Shown here piece after piece: positions 28,371 to 38,037 of a DNA stretch of 64,000 nt. The stretch spans positions 1,074,001-1,138,000 of the forward strand of contig CP114561.1 in assembly GCA_028865235.1 (NCBI GenBank). The letters run 5' to 3'. Source of the stretch: Candidatus Manganitrophus sp. (lineage in GTDB: Bacteria > Nitrospirota > Nitrospiria > SBBL01 > Manganitrophaceae). How positions within the stretch are numbered: position 1 is the first letter of the stretch; every line of letters starts with the position of its first letter. A program made the translations under genes and the position numbers. The notes beneath the pieces were generated by a model. That model worked only from the letters and a program-made list of their open reading frames with translations. It was not told the origin of the DNA and searched no databases.

Positions 28371-28578
28371 ATGGATGCGGCACTCTTTCTACCTAAACCG
28401 CCGGGCGGGCTGTTTTATTCCATCGATTTTTTCGCACCGGCAACAAATCGCCCTATTTTAACCAAGAAAAGGGGCGATGAACAGCCTAGAGGGAGGGAAC
28501 GGCTGCGGTTGGATTATTTCCGGCTTGACAAGAGAGGGAATCGAATGTTACCCATTGGCAGAACTTGAAAGGTGCGAT

Positions 28579-29298
28579 ATGGCTTCGACATTGTCCGGGA
28601 TTGATAAGGAAAAAGCGGTTCAGGGGATGTTCTCCTCGATCGCCCGCTTTTACGATCTGAACAATACCCTTCTCTCCTTCGGCCTTCACCACCGGTGGAA
28701 GGTCCGAACGATTCAGACCGCCTCTCTGCAGACGGGAGAGCGGGTCGCCGATGTCGGGGCCGGCACCGCCGACCTTTCGATCCTCGCCGCTCACGCGGTG
28801 GGCGAAAAGGGATCGGTCATTGCGATCGACCTGAACGAGCCAATGCTCCAAATCGGCCGGCGGAAACTCTCGGCCCGGCGGCTCCGCCAAACCGCCTGCA
28901 GCCTCGGCAATGCCGAGCGGCTCCCTCTCCCCGATCGATCGGTCGATGCCGTCCTCACCGGCTTCTGCATGCGAAACGTTTCGGACCTCGACCAGGCCTT
29001 ACGTGAAATCCACCGGGTCCTGAAACCGGGCGGCCGGATGGTCTGCCTGGAATTCTCGACGCCGCCGGGCCCGGCCCTTCGCAAACTGTACGACTTCTAC
29101 TCTTTCACCCTCCTCCCCAAAATCGGCACCTGGGTCTCCAAAGACCACACCGGCGTCTACAGCTACCTCCCCGACTCCATCCGAAAATTCCCGGACCAGG
29201 AAGGATTGAAGAAACGGATGGAGAGCGCCGGCTTCCGAAAAGTCACCTACGAGAACCTCACCGGCGGCATTGTGGCGATTCACATCGGGAGCAAATAG
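28579..29298 (+). CDS. ubiE: UbiE/MenG-type quinone methyltransferase
   Basis: SAM-dependent C-methyltransferase of the menaquinone (or ubiquinone) pathway. Motif I VADVGAGTADLSILA, post-I VIAIDLNEPML, then the UbiE signatures NAERLPLPDRSVDAV, GFCMRNVSDLDQALREIHRV and LKPGGRMVCLEFS; FYSFTLLPKIG and YSYLPDSIRKFPDQ are also typical. 239 residues from the ATG at 28579, which has AAAGGTG upstream; the open frame extends 34 codons further without support. A perfect TTGACA at 28525-28530 lies upstream but with a poor -10. Menaquinone is the likely product in an organism of this type. Confidence 0.88.
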   Translation: MASTLSGIDKEKAVQGMFSSIARFYDLNNTLLSFGLHHRWKVRTIQTASLQTGERVADVGAGTADLSILAAHAVGEKGSVIAIDLNEPMLQIGRRKLSARRLRQTACSLGNAERLPLPDRSVDAVLTGFCMRNVSDLDQALREIHRVLKPGGRMVCLEFSTPPGPALRKLYDFYSFTLLPKIGTWVSKDHTGVYSYLPDSIRKFPDQEGLKKRMESAGFRKVTYENLTGGIVAIHIGSK

Positions 29299-29378
29299 CC
29301 GATCGTTCGCGCCGGATCTGAACAAAACCTTGCCGTTCAGTTTTCGACTATGTTATCGTTGCTCCAACACGGAGCCTA

Positions 29379-30965
29379 ATGATGCCTCGCCCCAAATCAG
29401 TTCTCTACGTTTTTCTCCCCTGCAAAAAAGTCTATCCCCTCGGCGTCACCTACCTCGCCCACTTCCTCCATCAGCACCACCCCGAAGCACCGCAGCGGAT
29501 TCTCGATCTCTCCCAGGTCTCCCGTCCGCAACGGCATGCCGCCCTCCGGGAGACGATTTCCGACTTTAAACCCGACCTGATCGCTTTTTCTTGGAGAGAC
29601 ATCCAATTGTTCGCGCCCCATGAGGGGGACGGCTCGCTCAAATATGCCTTCGACTTCTACTACTCGATGAACCCGATCAAGAAACTCGCCGCCTCGATCC
29701 AAGGACTGAGGCATCTTTGGATCTACTACAGCAACCTGCGCGAGCACTTCACCTACTTGGAGCAGGTTCACCGCGAGTTCCCGCAGGTGCAGATGACCGT
29801 CGGCGGGGGGGCTTTCTCCGTCTTCTCCGAGCCGATCATCCGGCGGCTGCCGGAAGGGATCGTCGGGATCATCGGCGAGGGAGAGGATGCCCTGCTGAAC
29901 CTCTATGAAGAGAAAACAATCATGAACGACCGCTGCATCTTCCGGAAGGGAGATCAGATCATCACCGGGACGCAGAAAGAGGTCGTCAAGCTCGACAGCT
30001 CCGTTCAAGACCCCGCCTATATCGAGTCGATCTTCCCGCAGTACAAAGCCTACATCGACGAGCCGATCGGCATTCAGACCAAGCGGGGCTGCCCCTACGA
30101 CTGCCAGTTCTGCCTCTACACCTATATCGAAGGAAAGCGGGTCTACACCCGCCCGGCGGAGAACGTCGTCGCCGAGATGAGGGCCTTCTACGACCGCTGG
30201 GGAACGCGCCGCTTCTGGTTCGCCGACGCGCAGTGGATTCCCGGATCGAAGTATTATTCCCACTGCACCGAGACCCTGGAGCGGATCATCTCAAGCGGAA
30301 TGAAAATCGAGTGGGGGGCCTATATTCGAACGAGCCTGATCACGAAGGAGCTGGCGGAGCTGATGGTGAAATCGGGCCTCGGCGATACCGAGGTGGCGAT
30401 CACCTCCGGCTCGCAGAAGGTGCTGGACGAATTGAAGATGGGATTCCGGCTCGACAAGCTTTACGAAGGCTGCCGGCATTTGAAGGAGGCCGGCTTTCAG
30501 GGAAAGATCATCTTGAACTATTCGTTGAACTCCCCCGGCGACACCGAGGAGACGCTGATGGAAAGCGTCGCTTCGTACAAAAAGATCGTCGAGATCATGG
30601 GAGAATCCCAAGTCTACCCGGCGCTTTTCTTCCTCGGCATCCAGCCGCACACCGGCCTCGCCGACCGCCTGGTGGAAGAAGGCTATCTGCCGCGCAACTA
30701 CAATCCCTTTTCGATGAACCCGCTGATGATCAAGAAGCTCCTCTACAATCCGCCGCCGCTCGGAAAGATCATCACTCGCGCCTGTCTCAAGGCGTGGGAG
30801 AATCAAAAGCGAATTCCGACCGACCCCTTCGCCAAGCGGAATATCGCCTACGCCGACGACTCCCTCGCCAACATCTTCGAAGGAAACACCGGCCGCGCCG
30901 CGCTGCTGAATTTGGAAGCGGAGTTGAAGGCAAGGGGAGTTCCGACCGTCCCCTCCAGAGATTAA
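29379..30965 (+). CDS. B12-binding-type radical SAM protein
   Basis: Radical S-adenosylmethionine enzyme of unknown substrate. Cluster-binding cysteines C238, C242 and C245 in RGCPYDCQFCLYTY. The N-terminal ~200 residues form a cobalamin-binding-like Rossmann domain (PLGVTYLAHFLHQHHPEA at the start, MTVGGGAFSVFSEPIIRRLP, GIIGEGEDALLNLYE), although the DxHxxG cobalamin motif is not obvious. 528 residues with no frameshift. The C-terminus is not a known tail. The following HEAT-repeat gene starts five bases after the stop, so they are probably cotranscribed. Similar proteins act in lipid, hopanoid or cofactor modification, but nothing here identifies the substrate. Confidence 0.85.
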   Translation: MMPRPKSVLYVFLPCKKVYPLGVTYLAHFLHQHHPEAPQRILDLSQVSRPQRHAALRETISDFKPDLIAFSWRDIQLFAPHEGDGSLKYAFDFYYSMNPIKKLAASIQGLRHLWIYYSNLREHFTYLEQVHREFPQVQMTVGGGAFSVFSEPIIRRLPEGIVGIIGEGEDALLNLYEEKTIMNDRCIFRKGDQIITGTQKEVVKLDSSVQDPAYIESIFPQYKAYIDEPIGIQTKRGCPYDCQFCLYTYIEGKRVYTRPAENVVAEMRAFYDRWGTRRFWFADAQWIPGSKYYSHCTETLERIISSGMKIEWGAYIRTSLITKELAELMVKSGLGDTEVAITSGSQKVLDELKMGFRLDKLYEGCRHLKEAGFQGKIILNYSLNSPGDTEETLMESVASYKKIVEIMGESQVYPALFFLGIQPHTGLADRLVEEGYLPRNYNPFSMNPLMIKKLLYNPPPLGKIITRACLKAWENQKRIPTDPFAKRNIAYADDSLANIFEGNTGRAALLNLEAELKARGVPTVPSRD

Positions 30966-30969
30966 AGCA

Positions 30970-32157
30970 ATGCGCTCTTTTAGCGTGATCTCTTTATCGA
31001 TCGGACTCGTTTTGCTGCTGACGCAAGGCGGATTCGCGGTCGATCCCTCGAAGCACGAAGAACCGCTCTCCCCCTCCGATTCAAACATGATTGAACAACT
31101 TTTAAGTCTCGCCGACGATCCTAATCCTTACGCCCGGATCGAAGCGATCGAGCGGCTTCATCTTTGGCGGCAAGATCCGAGGGCGGCCGCGGCGCTAAAG
31201 ACGGCCGTTCATGACGAAATCTGGCTGGTGCGGCGGACCGCTTTGGGGTTAGGCCACGGGACGCTCGGAGATTCGATCGAGCCACTGGCCGACAAACAGG
31301 TCGATGCTGCTTCTCAGATTGTCCTTCTTAAACAAGGGAATGAGCCGGAGCGGATTTCTGCGGCGTTGCGTTTGGCATGGGCCGATCAACCGGAAGCGGT
31401 CGATGCGTTGATTCGCGCGCTCAAACACAAGGAGTCGATCGTTCGCTCGGCGGCCGCCGACGCTTTGGGAGCAGATCCTCTGAATGCGTCAAGGGCAACC
31501 GAGACGGTTTTGAACGCCTTGAAGGAAGGGGCGGCCGATTCCGATCGGTGGGTTCGGGAAAAAAGCCTGAACGGCGTCGGAAGATTTCTGTTCGGGGATT
31601 ACAAAGCTCGGACGATCGAATTTCTCGGAAAGGCCGCGCAAAACGAAAACGATTCCTCCGTCAGGGTCGCGGCCGTTCACTCGCTCCGGTCGGCACAAAC
31701 AAAGCGCTCGAGTGAAATTCTGATTCCTTTCCTCAATGACGCCGCTCCCGAAGTTCGGGCGGAAGCAGCCGGAGGGGTCCACCTCGAATGTTTTCCGAGA
31801 GGATCGGCGCCTCTGATCAAAGCGCTCTACGATCCCGATCCGTCGGTTCGGAGGGAGGCCGCTTTTTCACTCGGACAGGCGCAAGATCGAAAGGCGCTAC
31901 AACCGTTGGTGGATGCCTTGGTCGACTCGGATGAGGCGGTCCGATTGGCTGCGGCGCAATCATTGGGAGATCTGAAAGATCCGGAAGCGATTCCGCAAAT
32001 GGAAAAAATCGCCGAGCAGGATCCTTCCGAAGAGGTTCGAAGGGCGATCAGACGATCGGTCCGATCCATTGAAAACGACGGCACGTCTCTCCTCGCAAGC
32101 CGGCTCTTCAAATTCATCTCAAAATGGAAGCCTCTTCCGGGGCATTGTCGCGGTTAG
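30970..32157 (+). CDS. Exported HEAT-repeat protein
   Basis: 395 residues with signal peptide RSFSVISLSIGLVLLLTQGGFA, then tandem PBS-lyase-like HEAT repeats. Each has a PxVRxxAAxALG-type core, e.g. SIVRSAAADALGADP, SSVRVAAVHSLRSAQ, PSVRREAAFSLGQAQ and EAVRLAAAQSLGDLK. Probably a periplasmic protein-interaction scaffold. It follows the radical SAM gene directly and is intact. No catalytic motif is visible. Confidence 0.8.
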   Translation: MRSFSVISLSIGLVLLLTQGGFAVDPSKHEEPLSPSDSNMIEQLLSLADDPNPYARIEAIERLHLWRQDPRAAAALKTAVHDEIWLVRRTALGLGHGTLGDSIEPLADKQVDAASQIVLLKQGNEPERISAALRLAWADQPEAVDALIRALKHKESIVRSAAADALGADPLNASRATETVLNALKEGAADSDRWVREKSLNGVGRFLFGDYKARTIEFLGKAAQNENDSSVRVAAVHSLRSAQTKRSSEILIPFLNDAAPEVRAEAAGGVHLECFPRGSAPLIKALYDPDPSVRREAAFSLGQAQDRKALQPLVDALVDSDEAVRLAAAQSLGDLKDPEAIPQMEKIAEQDPSEEVRRAIRRSVRSIENDGTSLLASRLFKFISKWKPLPGHCRG

Positions 32158-32180
32158 CGGCGGCATGCGGATTTCACCGA

Positions 32181-32215
32181 AACAACAAAGGCCGAACCCA
32201 AACCGGCTCGGCCTT
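32181..32215 (-). terminator. Probable terminator of the small minus-strand genes
   Basis: Arms AAGGCCGA and TCGGCCTT flank a ~12-base loop; on the minus strand the hairpin is followed by TGTTGTTT. It lies between convergent genes. Confidence 0.45.
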
Positions 32216-32232
32216 CATCGCTGCATCCCTAC

Positions 32233-32505
32233 TTATTTCTTCTGCTCTTTCCCTTCGTCTCGCTTCGCCAAACTTGTCCAGGTGAAGAGGACCGCTCTCC
32301 CCATGCAGGTGATGTCGAGGACAAACGGCTCCACCCGATGATGCCGAAGAAAGCGGAACTTCCGCAACGTCATCGGCGAACGAAGCTGCTTTTCAGGAAA
32401 ATGGATCTCTATCGGCGAGGGGGGTTCCCACTCCCACCGCTCCGGACTTCCCCGTCTGATTTTAGACAACGCGTCGTTTGCCCTTCTCTTTTCAGAGGGG
32501 ATCAT
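32233..32505 (-). CDS. Hypothetical protein, 90 residues
   Basis: Basic protein starting IPSEKRRANDALSKIRRGSP, with a WEWEPPSPIEIHFPEKQL middle and no recognised domain. AGGAG lies 13 bases and GGGGG directly upstream of the ATG. A probable terminator follows on the same strand. It lies 31 bases after the SWIB-like gene and may be cotranscribed with it. It could be a chance frame. Confidence 0.35.
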   Translation of the reverse strand: MIPSEKRRANDALSKIRRGSPERWEWEPPSPIEIHFPEKQLRSPMTLRKFRFLRHHRVEPFVLDITCMGRAVLFTWTSLAKRDEGKEQKK

Positions 32506-32536
32506 CCCCCAGCTGTTGTTCTCCTGGAAAGCGCTG

Positions 32537-32713
32537 CTAGTCTTTCCCGCCGATTTTTTTCTTCTTCACGTAGGCCCAGAGGACCTTCGTCATCTCCGCC
32601 GGGCTGATCGGCTTCTTCCCGAAAACCGTTTCCAACGATTCGGTCGCGCCGTTGAAGTTGACCGCATACCCGCCGAACGCTTTCTTCTTTCCTGCCGCTG
32701 TCTTTGTCGCCAT
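32537..32713 (-). CDS. Small SWIB/MDM2-like domain protein
   Basis: 58 residues: a basic alanine/lysine N-terminus (ATKTAAGKKKAFGG) followed by ESLETVFGKKPISPAEMTKV and LWAYVKKKKIGGKD. The pattern of an L...G-x-x-P turn followed by (E/Q)-(V/M)-TK-x-LW-x-Y-(I/V)-KK matches the first two thirds of the SWIB fold. It stops where the second half of a normal SWIB domain would begin. Stand-alone bacterial SWIB proteins exist, with a possible DNA-topology role. AAGGAGG lies eight bases before the ATG. Either naturally short or truncated by an undetected indel. Confidence 0.6.
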   Translation of the reverse strand: MATKTAAGKKKAFGGYAVNFNGATESLETVFGKKPISPAEMTKVLWAYVKKKKIGGKD

Positions 32714-32863
32714 TCGATGGCCTCCTTGGGTTGTTAAGCTACGGGTCAAAAGCGATTGTTCACTTGTATATTACACTTCACGAACCTTCGTGCCAAGAGG
32801 GTGAATTGAATGGACCGCCTCAAGCAGACACGTAGACCTGGACTGAACACCAACTCTGAGTTC

Positions 32864-35250
<2,387 letters not shown>

Positions 35251-35361
35251 TCACAGCTTTAAGGTCAACAATAAATTCAAGTAGAGAGTATTTAGGATTT
35301 CCTCAGAAGGGTTATTTTTACAATTAGAAATGGTCGATCAAACATTGTTGTGACATGATCA

Positions 35362-35390
35362 ATCGTAGGAGAAAGCCAATTTTTTGTCAA
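35362..35390 (-). promoter_or_regulatory. nrdJ promoter
   Basis: TTGACA (35385-35390), a 17-base spacer and TACGAT (35362-35367) on the minus strand, ~120 bases upstream of the nrdJ ATG and just downstream of the NrdR boxes. Confidence 0.55.
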
Positions 35391-35398
35391 GGAGAAAA

Positions 35399-35414
35399 AT
35401 ACAAGATATAGAGG
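35399..35414 (-). promoter_or_regulatory. NrdR box 1
   Basis: The minus strand reads CCTCTATATCTTGTAT, close to the NrdR consensus ACACWATATMTTGTGT. A 15-base linker separates it from box 2, the spacing typical of paired NrdR boxes. Confidence 0.65.
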
Positions 35415-35429
35415 GATGGAAATCCGCAG

Positions 35430-35445
35430 CAACAACATATTGTGG
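35430..35445 (-). promoter_or_regulatory. NrdR box 2
   Basis: The minus strand reads CCACAATATGTTGTTG, matching the NrdR consensus core. Centre-to-centre distance to box 1 is 31 bases, three helical turns. Confidence 0.65.
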
Positions 35446-35462
35446 AATTGCTGGAGATAACC

Positions 35463-35471
35463 TGTGGATAA
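35463..35471 (-). promoter_or_regulatory. Perfect DnaA box upstream of nrdJ
   Basis: TTATCCACA on the minus strand, an exact consensus DnaA-ATP box, 18 bases beyond the NrdR pair. DnaA control of ribonucleotide reductase is known for E. coli nrdAB. Confidence 0.5.
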
Positions 35472-35487
35472 GGTGTGGAGAGAAAAG

Positions 35488-36444
35488 CTATTCTACCTTA
35501 AAATAAAGGAGTTCCATCGGATTACCCCTTCGGATGATGGCCCGGACGATTTTTCGGGTGTTTTGAACCTTCCCCTCGGCGGTGATGGAGAAAAAATTGC
35601 TTTTGGTATCGATTCCGGAGGTGGTGCCGGCGGTGGTGAACCGGGTCTTTACATCAGCCGGCACACTGTCGATAAATTTCTGCTTGTTCTCATAAGGGCG
35701 ATTCTCAATCAGGCGGCCCGCAATCGACTCATCGATTCCTCCCTCGAAATCCAAACTTTGTATAATCAGCGAATCGGCGGTGTTTACATTGATGAGGCCG
35801 TCGCCGTAGACCGTGAGGTAAGGGGAGATTTTCCGGTAGACATCGTCGGTGATCCCCCAGACCATATGAAGCTCCTCCAACGTGTCGAAGCGGGCATTTT
35901 TGGCGGAGTAAGGGGGATCGAGACGGCGATAGCTCTCATCCTCGGCGCCGTAGGCCGAAATCGGCTCGCTGTCGATATCGGCCCAGTCGACGATCGGATC
36001 GGCCAGCTCGGGGTCGAGCTGGAGCAATTCGAAGAGCCGCCGGAGCTGCTTGTGTCTCGTCTTCTGTACGGTGGCCGCGGTTTTTCCGTTATTGTCCACC
36101 AGGCTGTTGAGGTTGAACTTCCCCGTCTCGTCGGTGATCGCCCCGGAGAGGACCCCGTCTCCGAGGGGATACTCCGGAACAGGATAGGCCCAGAGCTCAT
36201 CCAGGCCGTCGTATTTGTTGCTGAAGCGCAAATCCTCTTTCAGAATCGCCTCGCCGGCCGAGACCGCCGAGCGGGCGAGGTAGAAGGCTTTCAAGTCGTC
36301 GCGGAAATTTCCGGCCGCGCGCAGATCGGCCCGCGCCTGGAAGTCGATCTCCAGGATCAGGACGGTGAGAAGCAAGACGACCAGGAGGCTCAAAAGGAGC
36401 GCAAATCCCCCCTCGTTTTTCAATAATTTGTTGTGCCGGTGCAT
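35488..36444 (-). CDS. gspK: Type II secretion minor pseudopilin GspK
   Basis: Tip component of the type II secretion pseudopilus. Short leader HRHNKLLKNEGG, then the prepilin site and helix FALLLSLLVVLLLTVLILEI. The body has the GspK/T2SSK features: AFYLARSAVSAGEAIL, GAITDETGKFNLNSLV, LADPIVDWADIDSEP and GLINVNTADSLIIQSL (the SAM-like helix-hairpin region). 319 residues, intact. The ATG at 36444 gives a 12-residue leader; another in-frame ATG at 36468 is possible. It is separated from the rest of the gsp operon by an inverted lipoprotein gene, an unusual position for gspK. Confidence 0.88.
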   Translation of the reverse strand: MHRHNKLLKNEGGFALLLSLLVVLLLTVLILEIDFQARADLRAAGNFRDDLKAFYLARSAVSAGEAILKEDLRFSNKYDGLDELWAYPVPEYPLGDGVLSGAITDETGKFNLNSLVDNNGKTAATVQKTRHKQLRRLFELLQLDPELADPIVDWADIDSEPISAYGAEDESYRRLDPPYSAKNARFDTLEELHMVWGITDDVYRKISPYLTVYGDGLINVNTADSLIIQSLDFEGGIDESIAGRLIENRPYENKQKFIDSVPADVKTRFTTAGTTSGIDTKSNFFSITAEGKVQNTRKIVRAIIRRGNPMELLYFKVE

Positions 36445-36459
36445 CGCTTCTGGTATACT
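36431..36459 (+). promoter_or_regulatory. Extended -10 promoter of the lipoprotein gene (possible leaderless mRNA)
   Basis: TTGTGC, a 17-base spacer and TGGTATACT (-10 TATACT at 36454-36459). Only seven bases separate the -10 from the ATG at 36467, and no Shine-Dalgarno is present, so transcription may begin at or very near the start codon. Confidence 0.5.
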
Positions 36460-36466
36460 CCCGCCC

Positions 36467-37444
36467 ATGAAAAACGTCTTGATCTCCGTCTTTTTACTGA
36501 CCCTGTTTTTTCTAGCAACCGGCTGCGGCGAAGGGAAATCGGGGGTCGTCTTGAGGGTCACCACCGATACAGCGGGAATCGCCCCGGTCGAAAAGCTCCG
36601 TCTGGCAACCACCGGCGACGACACCAACGACGATCTCCCCGACCGGAATCTAACACCGAGCAGTTTTACGGTCGCCTTCACCAGCTTCAGGCTTCTTGAG
36701 GAGGCCGATCCGGACAATCCAAATACCCCCGTCGACAGCCACACCGTCTTCGAGCGGAGCCTTTCCGATCCGATCGAAATCTCTCTGACCTCCGGACAAA
36801 CCATCGAGGTGGACGAGAATACCAGAGAGCCAAGCCAGGGAACATACGATCGGCTCGAATATGGGGTCCGCTACTTCGAGATGACGATCCCCCTCTGCCG
36901 GCTCAACGACGACTGCGAAGAGCGCCGGGTCCGGTTCTACCTCTCTTCCGAGACCGATCCGCTCCTCAACTTCACACCGACTGCCGGCGATATTCTGATC
37001 TCCGGCAGCCGGACCGGGGACGATTTTAACTGGATCTCCACCAGTGCCGGCATCCCGCTCGGCCTCGTCCCGATCACACAGCAGCGGCCGTCAGATGCCT
37101 ACCAGCTCCCGCCGAGCATCTTTCCTCCAACAGGGGCAACCAATCCGGCGATCTTCTCCGAACAAATCTCGCCGCCTCTGGAAATCGACAGCAATCCGGA
37201 AGTGGTCTTCGTCTTCACCCTCCACTTTGATCTCTCCGGACTCTTTTTCTTCGACAACACCGATGAGGATATATTCGATCCCGCTCCCGACGTTCACTTT
37301 AATGCCCTGCTCAACGATCTCGACGAGACACGGGACGGGAAAATATCGCTGGAATGTGTCAATCCGGCCACCTGCAAAGCCGATTTCTGGCCCGGCCTCC
37401 CCCCCGTCACCATCACCCACGATGAAGAAGAGCGGGACGACTAA
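36467..37444 (+). CDS. Predicted lipoprotein of unknown function
   Basis: 325 residues. Signal KNVLISVFLLTLFFLATGCGEG has a clear lipobox (LATGC). The mature part is acidic and rich in prolines and phenylalanine, with segments such as FTVAFTSFRLLEEADPD, EYGVRYFEMTIPLCRL and VVFVFTLHFDLSGLFFF. It resembles DUF4382-type or beta-sandwich lipoproteins in style, but I cannot assign a family. It lies in the gsp region in opposite orientation, convergent with gspM and divergent from gspK. An envelope role, possibly pilotin-like, is only a guess from location. Confidence 0.75.
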   Translation: MKNVLISVFLLTLFFLATGCGEGKSGVVLRVTTDTAGIAPVEKLRLATTGDDTNDDLPDRNLTPSSFTVAFTSFRLLEEADPDNPNTPVDSHTVFERSLSDPIEISLTSGQTIEVDENTREPSQGTYDRLEYGVRYFEMTIPLCRLNDDCEERRVRFYLSSETDPLLNFTPTAGDILISGSRTGDDFNWISTSAGIPLGLVPITQQRPSDAYQLPPSIFPPTGATNPAIFSEQISPPLEIDSNPEVVFVFTLHFDLSGLFFFDNTDEDIFDPAPDVHFNALLNDLDETRDGKISLECVNPATCKADFWPGLPPVTITHDEEERDD

Positions 37445-37470
37445 GCCTCTCCGCTTTCTTTGACGAAACG

Positions 37471-38037
37471 CTACGACGACATTCTCTCATACGACGATAC
37501 CAGGAAGGTCACATCCATCAGAGACGGATCGGAGAAGCGGGTCTTCATCGAAAGCCGCTTGATCCGGACCGGAAAGGGGGCGTTCTCGACCGCGGCCAGG
37601 AAGGGGACGATTCGGGCAAGGGTGACATTCTCCACCTTCACCTCCACCGGGATCTCCCGGTAGGGATCGTGAAACTGCGGGGAGAGGGGGCGGATATAGG
37701 CGATGTTCGGCCGGATCTGGTTTTTCGCGGCGGTCTCCTCCAAAAAGGAGAGGGGGGAGAATTGGTTGGTGGTTGGGAGGCGCCGTTCGATCTCTTGAAT
37801 CCCCTGCGAGACGGTGAGGTACTCCCCTTTCAGGGCGGCGAACTCGCGCGCCTCTTTTTCTTTCTGGGGAATCAGACGGTCGAGGATCTCCATCCGCTCC
37901 CAAAGCGGGCCGACCAGCACAAAATAAAAAATCAGGAGAAAAGCGATCATCCCCCCTCCCCCCAAGACCCACTTCTCGCGGGGAGAAAGCCGCATCAGAA
38001 ACTGATCGACCCCTTTACGAACTCCGCTTCCGTTCAT
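37471..38037 (-). CDS. gspM: Type II secretion inner-membrane protein GspM
   Basis: 188 residues. A short cytoplasmic N-terminus (LSPREKWVLGGG, the usual SPRE/RE motif before the helix) is followed by one transmembrane helix (MIAFLLIFYFVLVGPLWE) and a periplasmic ferredoxin-like domain. It partners GspL in the assembly platform. Its start overlaps the end of gspL by 23 bases, indicating translational coupling. Intact. Confidence 0.85.
   Translation of the reverse strand: MNGSGVRKGVDQFLMRLSPREKWVLGGGGMIAFLLIFYFVLVGPLWERMEILDRLIPQKEKEAREFAALKGEYLTVSQGIQEIERRLPTTNQFSPLSFLEETAAKNQIRPNIAYIRPLSPQFHDPYREIPVEVKVENVTLARIVPFLAAVENAPFPVRIKRLSMKTRFSDPSLMDVTFLVSSYERMSS

Noticed and set aside
28525..28553. 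Promoter for ubiE with perfect TTGACA
   Set aside because: At 16-18 bases the -10 is at best TTACCC or GTTACC, too poor to list as a promoter; kept only as a remark under the gene.
35464..36426. A 320-codon plus-strand frame across gspK
   Set aside because: Antisense to an intact pseudopilin with a clear prepilin motif; no ribosome-binding site or domain.
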